Positions 60,206 through 64,000 of a stretch of 64,000 nt of DNA are shown piece after piece. The stretch's first letter is position 1. Every line of letters begins with the position of its first letter. The translations under genes and the position numbers were made by a program. Location of the stretch: assembly GCA_012845835.1 (NCBI GenBank), contig JABAKD010000010.1, forward strand, positions 886,501 through 950,500. Direction: 5' to 3'. The notes beneath the pieces are model-generated. The model searched no databases. It was not told the DNA's origin and saw only the letters and a program-made list of their open reading frames with translations. This DNA comes from Undaria pinnatifida (Eukaryota; Sar; Phaeophyceae; Laminariales; Alariaceae).

Positions 60206-63200
60206 ACAACAACCACAACAACAACCACAACAACCACAACAACAACAGCAGCAGCAACAAAGACAACCACCAACCACCACCAACCGCCAACTACAAACAC
60301 CAACACCAAACATCACCACCAACATCAACATCACCACGAACAACAACACCAATTTCACGAACAAAACCACCACCACCACCACCACCGACACCAACAACGG
60401 ACGGGGGGGGAGGGGCGTACTCATTTGTGCTTGCCGTAGTCATTTGATCGTTGGCTACACATCCCTTTCGAGACGGAGTAACGTTCATTCCTACTCCTCA
60501 TAGAGACACCTCCAACATTTGGGCGCTCATTACGTTATTTTCATATATTACATGGAGGCTGTTTGCTTATCCTATCCCCGTCCTGTTTCGCCGTCTGCGG
60601 CCACCATCTATCTCCTAGGATAGCGATCGTTTCGCTACTCTCTAGTGTACCAATATCTTCCATGTCACATTCGTCTAATTTCCTCATCCCCTCCTCTAAC
60701 GCACCCCGTTCCTCCTTGTATACTTCACATTCTCCTACGATGTGAGTTCTACTCATTATTGTTGTGCCACACGGGCACATATTTCTAGCCACGTCCTCCT
60801 CCTCCCGACTACTCGTATATCTCTTTCTTCGTTCCGCTAGGTCCAGGTCCCTACACGAAATCGCAGTTTGATGGAAGGGATGCATATATGGCAATGGGGG
60901 GGGGCACCTGCTCGAGGAACTCGGAGTCGGGCTTCAAAGGCACCAGATGGGGATCCTCGGGCCTTAGCAGCTTTGGTAGCCAAATCTTGACCTTGAAAGC
61001 GTGTAGGCCGTCATCCCTGCAACAACACACGAAACCCAAAAACAACAAAAATGTACTATTAATAAGACAAGTTGCAACATTATATGTACGTACCTGGTAT
61101 GTTTATTAACGAAAAACGACGAAAGAAAACAAAAAAACGTATACGCTGCAATACGGAGTACCGGTATGCTGTAACAGAAAACGATAAATAACAACAAAAA
61201 CGGTGCAAGCCGCAAATGATTTGAACAGAAAAGGACAAAAAACAATCGTCACGACTTATTGCAACCTGTTTAAATGCAAAAACTAAAACTAAAACTAAAA
61301 CGTACCAGTATACTGGTAAGCTACAACACAGACTACCGGCAATCAAAGCTTTCAACAACAAAAACGACCATAAAACAACAAAAACGGATAACTTGCAACA
61401 TTAATGGTTCATACCGGGTTGAGAAAAACAACACCGGCAAGGAGGGCGGTTTAACCAAACAAACAAAAAAGTTACAGGATTTTTTTCTATTTGGGGGGGC
61501 AACGGTAACCTTGAAAGCGTCACCGCCGTCATCTTTTGCAACGGAGAAAAATTAAACAAATTATACAAAAATCAACAAAACGCGTGCTTATCTGCGTACT
61601 ACTTGGTCTATTGGTACGACACAATCGTGTTGATACTATTAATAGTGGTCTATTGGCCTTTTGACATTGCAGTGTTATGGCCTGTTGGCCTAATGGCGTT
61701 TGGACTATTGGTCTATTGGGCTCTTGGTTATTGTTTATGGTACTTCGGCATTCTGGCCTGTACGTTTATTGCCCTATTGGTCGGTTGGACTATAAGTCTA
61801 AAAATCCTTTGGATCAATAAACCCGGACATTGTGTACTGCTGTGACTATGTCCTGAACATACCACCGAAACTTGATCGGGAGAGGAAGTGCCTCCGGAGG
61901 ATGTTGTTCGCCTCATGAAAAACGGTAACAACAAAGCAAGTGCCAATACCGACACCACCCGCAACCACATCGCATACGACACCACACCAAGCCAAAACGC
62001 ACCACACCACACCACACCACACCACACCACACCACACCACACCACACTACACCACATCACACCACACCACACCACACCACACCACACCACACCACACCAC
62101 ACCACACCACACCACACCACACCACACCACACCACACCACACCACACCACACCACACCACACCACACCACACCACACCACACCACACCACACCACATACC
62201 ACACCATACCACATACCACGCCACATACCACACCTCGTCATACCACACCACACCACACCACAAGAAAACAAAAAAAGCACAGTAGACCTGCAGGCAAACA
62301 GCGAGCACGGAACGAACAAAATACACCACCACACCCCGCCCAACCTCCCGCCATGACAACGGATGACAACCTCAAAACAAAGCGTCAGTTGCACCTCCTC
62401 GCGTCAACGCAAATACAAAAACGACATTCCTCCGGCTCCGACTGTAACCACATAAATTTTTGTCCAGGTATCTATCTCTCTATTGATAGGGTGAATAATC
62501 AGGACGTACAACGGGTGTGCTAATGTTGTAAGAACGGTTTAAAGGTGAAGACAACGACAACTCACCTGTTGTCCTTGACGGTCTTGAAAGAAACGTTCTC
62601 ATCGTCCACCTTATCCATCCAGTAAGGAGGAGGAACGCTGGTCATTTGCAACCCCCCGGGCAACGCGCGAGCCCCTCCCCCTCCTGCCCACCCCCCCGCC
62701 ACCATCCCGCCCAAGTCTCTACCAACAACGGTGCTGTTGGGTAACATGCTCAAGGAGCTAGCGGCGGCAGCTGGCTGAACAATTTCCTGGTCAAGGGACC
62801 TGGATCTGTAGACGAGAAGGTAGGCGGTTTCCCCACCGTAGAAGGGCTTCTCCAGGTCCAAAATCGAAATCGGCGTCACCTGAAATTCCGGCAGAAGGCG
62901 AAAAACTTAATGGTAATGTATGGCCGGAAACGAACGATAACGCTAACTTTGTATCCCCCCCCTAATATATATAATAGTTGGCCTCGGTTGGCACCGACGC
63001 TGTAAAACATTACCGGTATATTGGGGTTGGCGTTGGTTGGCAACGGCGCTGTTAACATGACAATCACTGCGTGAGCTAGACAACCAGGGTACCGTTGTTT
63101 TTTTTTGGCGGTCAACATGATGCTTATCGAGTTAGATCATATTGTGCGGGGTGAAGAAACCCAACTCCGCCAAGGGGAATGATCGCGTCACGTAATGTGA

Positions 63201-64000
63201 ATATGGTAAGTAAGACACCAACGAGGCAATTACGTAGGAATACCCATCGCTGCCTCCGGAGTGGCCACACCAGAAAATAAAGTAACCAATTGGCGCTGTC
63301 ATCCATTAGTAAGACCGTAGGCACAAGGTGCCGAAGTTCGTCGTACGCGCGGTTCTTGGAAAGATGCAGCTCGCCCTTCATGCAACTCGCCGAACATCTC
63401 ACGGCGCTTCGCACTTGGTGCAAGCAATGTCTGCCTGGTTGGTGAACACCCGACGTGTTCCGTTTCGGCATAGTAGGGATGAGAGGGTCTATGTCCATAC
63501 GATTACGGCTATGCACAAACTGAGTACACCTCCCCCCCCCTTGAAGCAAATGTGTACTCCCCCCCCCCCTTAAATCACCGCCGTCCATCTTACTGTATGT
63601 ATGCTGCATTGCCCTACGAGCTGCCATCGTCACACCACCATCGCCACACCATTACTATCGCACAAAACCGTGAACACACACCTTAGCAAAAGCGCCATAA
63701 TTGCCCCACCACCACCACCACCACCGCTACCACCGCCATCCCAAAATACCGCACATCCAGACCCCTTAGCAAAAACGTTACCAACACCAACACCAACACC
63801 AACACCCACCACCACCACCGCCACCCACACTTGACAAAAAAAAACAGCACCTTCCGGTCGTCGAAGCTGAACCACCGGCCGCACTTCTCGGACGCCAACG
63901 CCTCCACCACCCCCGTCGGCACCGCCTTCTCCTTTCCACCAATACCCTTATCAGCTCCTCCTAGCTCTGCCCCCGCCAACGCTGTCCCATTGGCCGGTGC
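22695..64000 (-). CDS. USP40: USP40-like ubiquitin-specific protease, 3' part (5' end outside window)
   Basis: 28 exons: >64000-63851, 62879-62566, 61016-60908, 59676-59527, 58916-58854, 58610-58353, 57960-57844, 55981-55721, 52119-51970, 51474-51372, 51140-50685, 50208-50043, 49595-49091, 48322-48167, 37125-36673, 34434-34239, 33722-33151, 32810-32466, 31051-30923, 29351-29325, 28141-28097, 27739-27626, 27175-26954, 26583-26302, 25576-25421, 24732-24565, 23896-23786, 22781-22695. They sum to 5,865 bases with no frame break (1,954 residues plus stop). The first two encode the end of a USP catalytic domain (GRWFSFDD, then TPISILDLE and ETAYLLVYR). Several ubiquitin-like segments follow. The C-terminus (NLREAPYSLKDGDVIAV, then RRAPEVGLTLGG) matches my recollection of the USP40 end. 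The enzyme removes ubiquitin from substrates; the Cys and His boxes are outside the window. The tail is much longer than in animal USP40. The fifth exon listed is the least certain. Confidence 0.87.
24211..24449. mobile_element. 240-bp MITE with about 50-bp terminal inverted repeats
   Basis: AGAAAGCTAAAGTTGGTAGGGTTGCGCG..CATGACAAT at the left (24211-24262) recurs inverted at 24397-24449 (ATTGTCATGGCGCACAACCCT..AAGTAGCTTTCC). The A-rich interior is non-coding. It lies in the intron between 24565 and 23896 of the USP40-like gene. Confidence 0.8.
24953..25075 (+). repeat. dispersed repeat family I, copy 2
   Basis: It matches 5030-5205 in the same orientation (GTTGGGTTGGCCTTGGA, TTCGACGGTTTCAATACCA, CTCCTACCCAGCCAAA, AACATCCTATT). 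Confidence 0.6.
26093..26280 (+). repeat. dispersed repeat family F, copy 1
   Basis: About 185 bases are highly similar to 63363-63540 in the same orientation: ATGCAGCTC.CCCT.CATGC, CTCACGGCGCTTCGC, TTGGTGCAAGCAA.GTCTGC. Both copies run into a poly-C tract on their right. The open frames it creates on both strands are shared between the copies, but no protein family is recognised. Confidence 0.75.
26745..26905 (+). repeat. CAACAG / CAACAA low-complexity tract
   Basis: Mixed ACAACA and CAGCAA triplets in an intron of the USP40-like gene. Thr- or Gln-rich open frames are compositional. Confidence 0.85.
27300..27620 (+). repeat. CCAAA/CCCAA pentanucleotide array
   Basis: Degenerate AACCAAACC repeats become nearly pure AACCC from about 27568. 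A 20-base G run lies just left of the array (27221-27241). It is intronic. Confidence 0.85.
27900..28068 (+). mobile_element. MITE family J, copy 1
   Basis: About 170 bases bounded by TCCTTCTATAGTGCCG and ...ATTATAGAGGGA, an imperfect terminal inverted repeat of TCCCTCTATA. The interior has repeated ACCGGCACTA words. Homologous copies in the same orientation lie at 32965-33119 and 47884-48067, with a fragment near 23520-23590. Confidence 0.75.
28847..29065. mobile_element. Tc1/mariner-type MITE, about 220 bp
   Basis: It begins TACAGTAGGGTTTCCCC and ends GGGGGACGCCTACTGTA. A CAGT terminus flanked by TA dinucleotides is typical of Tc1/mariner-derived MITEs, whose target duplication is TA. No transposase is inside. 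It is intronic in the USP40-like gene. Confidence 0.75.
29455..29690 (+). repeat. CGATAA/ACCGAT hexanucleotide array
   Basis: Degenerate ACCGATAACGAT units over about 230 bases. The open frames on the minus strand (Tyr/Arg/Ser-rich) come from the repeat. Confidence 0.85.
29800..30500 (+). repeat. ATGACATC/CATCGCAT degenerate array
   Basis: About 700 bases of GACATCACATGGCATG-like words with drifting sequence. A short outlier lies at 30870-30912, so a family C retroposon copy (30525-30713) appears to have inserted near the end of the array. Confidence 0.8.
30525..30713 (-). mobile_element. SINE-like retroposon (family C), inverted copy
   Basis: The reverse complement matches 11968-12174 and 47570-47773: TTTTTATCGTGCATAGGGTTCAGCATTC is the complement of the GCTGAACCCTATGCGCGATAAAAA core. 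Confidence 0.65.
30923..37125 (-). CDS. USP40: USP40-like exons 15-19
   Basis: Exons 37125-36673, 34434-34239, 33722-33151, 32810-32466 and 31051-30923. They follow an 11-kb intron. Pieces include RPHELEITVLAYAPHF, HFHIDERRSLGDLRAVLKRYL, an Ala/Gln/Glu repeat from GCAGCG codons, a Pro-rich linker, and a coiled-coil-prone helix around LEQQEKRLGDAKQHLEALEA continuing into VRKKTDKASKI. The 34434 exon ends in phase 1 and the next begins in phase 1, which fixes the acceptor at 33722. Confidence 0.85.
32965..33119 (+). mobile_element. MITE family J, copy 2
   Basis: It matches 27900-28068, starting GATCCCTATAAAG and ending CTATAGAGGGA. It shares GTGCCAAGCGA.TTC.CAGGCA with copy 1. It is intronic, directly left of the donor at 33151. 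Confidence 0.7.
34612..34712 (+). repeat. dispersed repeat family G (tandem pair)
   Basis: Two tandem units of TTGCTTGCCT.AGTC.TTTGACCATTG.CCATGCATCCCT, with a third copy at 60417-60481. Each is about 50 bases and non-coding. Confidence 0.65.
35118..35285 (-). repeat. dispersed repeat family B, inverted copy
   Basis: It matches 7500-7800 in reverse orientation (TACTTGGAATTAGCATAGG, GGGGCTCTAAAGGG) and is followed by GAACGCCATTCTT, the same flanking segment as in the other copies. Confidence 0.65.
35462..35832. mobile_element. TIR element (family K), complete copy
   Basis: The left end AAGTCAGCTGTGA..TCGATTG...GGGTCGAGACTC...TTTGCAAGCTGCGTGATACACCGG recurs inverted at 35771-35832 as GCAGCTTGCAAAGATGAG..CGACCC...GTCGAACTCACATCTGACG. 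Termini of about 60 bases and a 370-base length fit a MITE. Single ends occur at about 16064, 38951, 43646, 48950, 55478, 56388 and 57750. Confidence 0.75.
37740..37963. mobile_element. GGGTC-rich MITE (family H), diverged copy
   Basis: CGGGTCGGGTCGGGTC interior, ending CGTGAAAAGACCTGG, which resembles the family terminus TGAAAAGCCCTG. The left terminus is not distinct. Confidence 0.55.
38247..38432. mobile_element. GGGTC-rich MITE (family H), copy
   Basis: It runs from AGGGTTTTTAACGGG to GGTGAAATGCCCTGCT. The right terminus is identical to that of 22324-22550, and the interior is CGGGTCGGGTC-type repeats. Confidence 0.7.
38575..38652 (+). repeat. family E terminus, single copy
   Basis: TTTTTTTTCAAGTGT..GTGTTTTTTCTCA.GTTTGTGTTCGAGC..CGATGTGTATCCGGTATT matches both arms of the element at 42241-42540. 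A shorter match is at 41788-41820. Confidence 0.65.
38951..39020 (-). mobile_element. family K terminus, single end
   Basis: CTGTCAGCTGTGA...TTTAGGGTCGATACTGATCTTTGCAAGCTGCGTGATGCACCG matches the left end of 35462-35832. An opposite end lies at 43646-43697, so the two could bound a much larger (about 4.7-kb) element that includes the helicase remnant. Confidence 0.55.
39370..39990. other. GC-rich diverged duplication, coding potential unclear
   Basis: Frames are open on both strands and hold two or three diverged units around CGCC.GC.TGCG...CCC.CCATGGG, about 130 bases apart. The minus-strand reading is rich in Pro, Tyr and Asn. I recognise no family and no splice signals that would link it to the host gene. 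Confidence 0.3.
41090..41560 (+). pseudogene. decayed Helitron-like helicase fragment
   Basis: The frame contains NQWIVPYNPYLLLKCNCHV followed by VKKLFKYVTKGAD, the hallmark core of Helitron-type Rep-helicase proteins (usual form WVVPYNP.LL.K...H.N.E......KYL.KY..KG.D). After 41340 the family block RYVSAAES is in one frame and YWRILGYS in another, so at least one frameshift breaks it. The Rep and helicase motifs are missing. It lies in the 11-kb intron of the USP40-like gene, antisense to it. The upstream stretch (40515-41010) may be more of the element but is not recognisable. Confidence 0.75.
42241..42540. mobile_element. MITE (family E) with about 70-bp inverted ends
   Basis: AATACCGGATACACATCGAGGCTCGAAC...ACACACTTGAAAA at the left recurs inverted at 42470-42535 (TTTTCAAGTGTGTGTG...GTTCGAGCGTTGATGTGTATCCGGTATT). 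The interior is about 150 bases with CAGCAG/CTGCTG words. Confidence 0.75.
42556..42894. repeat. foldback: inverted duplication of a coding-like segment
   Basis: Arm 42556-42713 (+) is about 83% identical to the reverse complement of 42735-42894, with a 21-base spacer. Read outward, both arms encode a peptide starting FVANL(L/F)RKDRD and containing NCL.CVLPV.NCVSIG and EET. Both end at a donor-like GAGCAC|GT(G/T)AGTG. The minus arm extends upstream to 42987 as SSFVACDRGVYKDPITCQ behind a TTCTTTTAG acceptor-like site. It could be an exon of the host gene or a segment carried in by a transposon. No family is recognised. Confidence 0.75.
43080..43480 (+). repeat. diverged 42-bp satellite, small array
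   Basis: About ten monomers of the same 42-base unit as the main array (TGACTGAGTACTCGCCAGT...GGAGTACTTCAGCCTGAAA), with more substitutions and some indels. The array is separated from the homogeneous array by about 1.1 kb of other sequence. Confidence 0.9.
43531..43697 (+). repeat. dispersed repeat family D, copy 2, with family K end
   Basis: It matches 15988-16113 (CATCACCCTGTTGACCCTGGTA, GGAGTCGCCGACC, CTTGCAAAGATGAGTTTCGACG) with an insertion of about 35 bases before the CTTGCAAAG segment. Confidence 0.65.
44133..44580 (+). pseudogene. broken ORF with BED-finger-like end (hAT-type transposase remnant?)
   Basis: The ATG at 44133 opens a 105-codon frame, MSEVGGGEGG..., acidic in its middle (DGSDDEEDHG) and then DYHVSTRALSSYLNRWG. 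A TAG at 44448 is followed in the same frame by CKMTWQC....HTSDAKRHMSNKHG. The Cys pair and the final H.....RH....H pattern resemble the BED zinc finger at the N-terminus of hAT transposases, and an in-frame stop just before it marks decay. The frame then runs into the satellite at 44588. The assignment is tentative: the Cys spacing is not canonical. It could also be an ordinary gene fragment. Confidence 0.4.
44588..46987 (+). repeat. satellite: 42-bp monomers in a 210-bp higher-order repeat
   Basis: About 57 tandem monomers of 42 bases. Five monomer types follow each other in fixed order, distinguishable in translation as SRLPGVF, SPVLGVL, SPVPGVL, SPVSGVLRA and SRVPGVL, so the true period is 210 bases. 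Four higher-order units precede a rearranged zone (about 45430-45720). Six more follow, of which those from about 45720 to 46790 are nearly identical. A one-base insertion (about 45474) and a three-base insertion (about 46838) are the only length changes noticed. 42 and 210 are multiples of 3, so open frames of up to 868 codons exist on both strands; none has gene features. Confidence 0.97.
47355..47515 (-). mobile_element. SINE-like retroposon (family C subfamily), inverted copy
   Basis: The reverse complement pairs with 54178-54340: CGCCTAG.AGCG.GGGTAGG, CAATTCGA.GCGAGTCGACGAGGGAAGAAA and TCGCGATAAAA. The GATAAAA core links it to the poly-A-tailed copies. Confidence 0.6.
47570..47773 (+). 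mobile_element. SINE-like retroposon (family C) with poly-A tail
   Basis: About 200 bases matching 11968-12174 from TTTCGATGGAAAT through GATAAAAATGAAGGCAAG and CACCTGTGACCACGGCTTGACC to a run of A at 47757-47773. Confidence 0.65.
47884..48067 (+). mobile_element. MITE family J, copy 3
   Basis: It starts TCCTCAATAGTGCCGGTATGTGC and ends TCATAGAGGGA. The interior CCGGCACTACAGCGG is shared with 27900-28068. Confidence 0.7.
48167..55981 (-). CDS. USP40: USP40-like exons 8-14
   Basis: Exons 55981-55721, 52119-51970, 51474-51372, 51140-50685, 50208-50043, 49595-49091 and 48322-48167. Phases agree throughout (0,0,1,1,2,0,0). Recognisable pieces are VDGSELLVEEQ, RTVTVSVEVEEPLLASL, TFHNERRVTLQIESD and GPLEVIAELKEPVAALKARMV, each resembling a strand or helix of a Ubl unit. 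Exon 49595-49091 contains a Lys/Gly/Glu low-complexity insert with a run of eight lysines. The acceptor of 55981-55721 has a poly-C pyrimidine tract. Confidence 0.85.
48950..49010 (+). mobile_element. family K terminus, single end
   Basis: GTAGCTTGCAAAGGTGTG...CAATCTCACAGCCGACGTG resembles the right terminus of 35462-35832. No partner end is visible nearby. Confidence 0.45.
50380..50525 (+). repeat. ACCAC pentanucleotide array, degenerate
   Basis: CACACCACACCAC words with interruptions, in an intron. A purer version is at 61985-62260. Confidence 0.8.
52150..52515 (+). repeat. GGTAAC hexanucleotide array
   Basis: About 60 units of GGTAAC/GGTGAC with drift, directly upstream (on the minus strand) of the acceptor at 52119. 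It places a GTTACC-rich tract beside the splice site. The long Val/Thr frames are compositional. Confidence 0.9.
52840..53545 (+). repeat. pair of diverged direct repeats
   Basis: GCGTGCGCGCTG..GACATTATGAATGG occurs at about 53040 and 53332. TTCTC.GTCAAAT..TTCGTTCGA occurs at about 52845 and 53453. CGAAGTCGGTGAGAAT at 53158 is the near-complement of ATTCTCGCCGACTTC at 53300. The layout suggests nested or duplicated short elements. A GGGTTCGATTC sequence near 53292 looks like a pol III B box. Confidence 0.5.
54055..54127 (+). other. tRNA-like sequence, probably a degenerate tRNA or SINE head
   Basis: GCTCTAGTGGTTTTAGC resembles a tRNA D-arm/A box, and GAGTTCGATTCCC about 45 bases later matches the B box. 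The T stem would pair poorly (TTGAG with CCCAC) and I could not form a convincing acceptor stem, so a working tRNA is unlikely. Confidence 0.3.
54178..54340 (+). mobile_element. SINE-like retroposon (family C subfamily), copy
   Basis: The complement of 47355-47515. It carries CGCGATAAAAACGAAGG, matching the family core GATAAAAATGAAGG. Confidence 0.6.
55478..55560 (+). mobile_element. family K terminus, single end
   Basis: CGGCCGGTGTATCACCCAGCTTGCAAAG then GTCGACCCTTAAATT and ATTCACAGCTGACG match the right end of 35462-35832. It is preceded by a short (TA)n. Confidence 0.6.
56388..56465 (+). mobile_element. family K terminus, single end
   Basis: CGACCGGTGTATTACGCAGCTTGCAAAGGTGAGC then CCTAAATTTGTCGAACTCACAGCTGACG. 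It is close to the family consensus. Confidence 0.6.
56800..56975 (+). repeat. dispersed repeat family B, copy
   Basis: CCTTAACCCCTTCAAAGCCCC, CTATACTAATTCCAAGTAATTT and CGGGCATCCA, then ACATGCCATTCTTG and GGCCATGAGA. It has the same order of blocks as 7500-7800. Confidence 0.7.
57750..57830 (+). mobile_element. family K terminus, single end
   Basis: ACGCAGCTTGTAAAGATGAGTATCGACCCTAAATTTGTCGAACTCACAGCTGACG is the best-preserved terminus of the family in this window. It lies only about 15 bases from the USP40-like exon donor at 57844. Confidence 0.65.
57844..61016 (-). CDS. USP40: USP40-like exons 3-7: ubiquitin-like segments
   Basis: Five exons (61016-60908, 59676-59527, 58916-58854, 58610-58353, 57960-57844). 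Beta-rich and charged pieces such as FKVKIWLPKLL, PLVLCLDDRQTVSDLKREALKKVG and EPSVLVWNGDEVGG fit the ubiquitin-like fold repeats after the catalytic domain in USP40 and USP47. All junctions are phase 0 after the third exon. The 63-base exon 58916-58854 uses a weak GTTATG donor and is provisional. The introns hold a LINE fragment and telomere-like repeats. Confidence 0.75.
58940..59480 (-). repeat. interstitial telomere-like (CCCTAA)n region
   Basis: A perfect CCCTAA core (about ten units, 59177-59236, one interruption) is surrounded by some 450 bases of degenerate ACCCTGACC/AACCCTAG words. The minus strand reads TTAGGG. It sits in the intron between USP40-like exons at 59527 and 58916. Confidence 0.9.
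60172..60256 (+). repeat. AAC trinucleotide array
   Basis: AACAACAAC with a few C substitutions. Asn-, Thr- and Gln-rich frames are compositional. It is intronic. Confidence 0.9.
60541..60894 (-). pseudogene. LINE-type reverse transcriptase C-terminal fragment
   Basis: The minus frame reads DLAERRKRYTSSREEEDVARN, then MCPCG...SRTHIVGECEVY, then DIGTLESSE and AILGDRWWPQTAKQDGD. The C.C......H....C arrangement is the zinc-finger-like motif at the C-terminus of many non-LTR retrotransposon polyproteins. The whole block resembles, from memory, a LINE common in marine animals. The reverse transcriptase and endonuclease domains are absent, as expected for a 5'-truncated copy. It lies in sense orientation in an intron of the USP40-like gene, 14 bases from an exon. 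Confidence 0.7.
61985..62262 (+). repeat. (ACCAC)n pentanucleotide array
   Basis: About 50 nearly perfect ACCAC units. His/Thr/Pro frames on the plus strand and Cys/Val/Trp/Gly frames on the minus strand are by-products. Confidence 0.97.
62566..64000 (-). CDS. USP40: USP40-like exons 1-2 in window: end of catalytic domain
   Basis: Exon 64000-63851 ends CGRWFSFDDRK with donor AAG|GTGCTG. Exon 62879-62566 starts VTPISILDLEKPF and continues GGETAYLLVYRSR. W.SFDD followed by AY.L.Y. is the standard C-terminal signature of USP catalytic domains, downstream of the His box. The second exon continues into a low-complexity Ala/Gly/Pro stretch and PPYWMDKVDDEN. Confidence 0.93.
63363..63540 (+). repeat. 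dispersed repeat family F, copy 2
   Basis: It matches 26093-26280 in the same orientation and also ends in a poly-C tract (63531-63540, with a second run at 63559-63570). Confidence 0.75.

Noticed and set aside
61728-62523. Cys/Val/Trp/Gly- or His/Thr-rich frames over 200 codons
   Set aside because: Pure (ACCAC)n pentanucleotide repeat.

Overview
The window reads as nuclear DNA of a large-genome, intron-rich eukaryote. A brown alga (Phaeophyceae, perhaps a kelp-type genome) or another stramenopile is my best guess, at moderate confidence. The reasons are mid-range GC, GT-AG introns of up to 11 kb, very dense simple repeats and MITEs, CCCTAA-type telomere-like repeats, and Ala/Gly/Ser-rich insertions in coding exons. 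There are no bacterial-style operons, no CRISPR arrays and no rRNA. No tRNA convinced me.

Only two protein-coding genes can be reconstructed, both on the minus strand. (1) 8956-19033 is a six-exon gene for a 299-residue membrane protein of the DUF1295 / steroid 5-alpha-reductase-like family. All splice phases agree and the family motif RHPNYFG is intact. (2) 22695 to beyond 64000 is a very large gene for a ubiquitin-specific protease most like USP40. The window holds the C-terminal end of the catalytic domain (WFSFDD and AYLLVYR) and everything after it: 28 exons, about 1,954 codons, in one frame, ending in an acidic tail and stop. Its Cys and His boxes must lie to the right of the window.

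Layout: 1-8955 has no recognisable gene and is filled with dispersed repeats and minisatellites. 8956-19033 is the DUF1295 gene; its 6.4-kb intron 1 holds a 3.7-kb segment bounded by near-identical inverted repeats with a CAATAGG/CCTATTG satellite inside. 19034-22694 is intergenic and contains a MITE with GGGTC repeats. 22695-64000 is the USP40-like gene. Its largest intron (37126-48166) is a transposon graveyard: TIR elements, a decayed Helitron helicase fragment, a 0.34-kb foldback carrying a duplicated coding-like segment, a decayed BED-finger-like ORF, and a 2.4-kb satellite of 42-bp monomers organised into 210-bp five-monomer higher-order repeats. Other introns carry a LINE reverse-transcriptase C-terminal fragment, interstitial telomere-like repeats, and at least ten small repeat families that recur between the two genes.

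The two genes have no evident functional link. The main biological interest lies in the non-coding architecture (satellite, foldback, MITE families, over-represented short motifs) and in the unusually long, Ubl-rich tail of the USP40-like enzyme. Exon coordinates were read by eye from splice signals and phase, so RNA data could shift individual boundaries.
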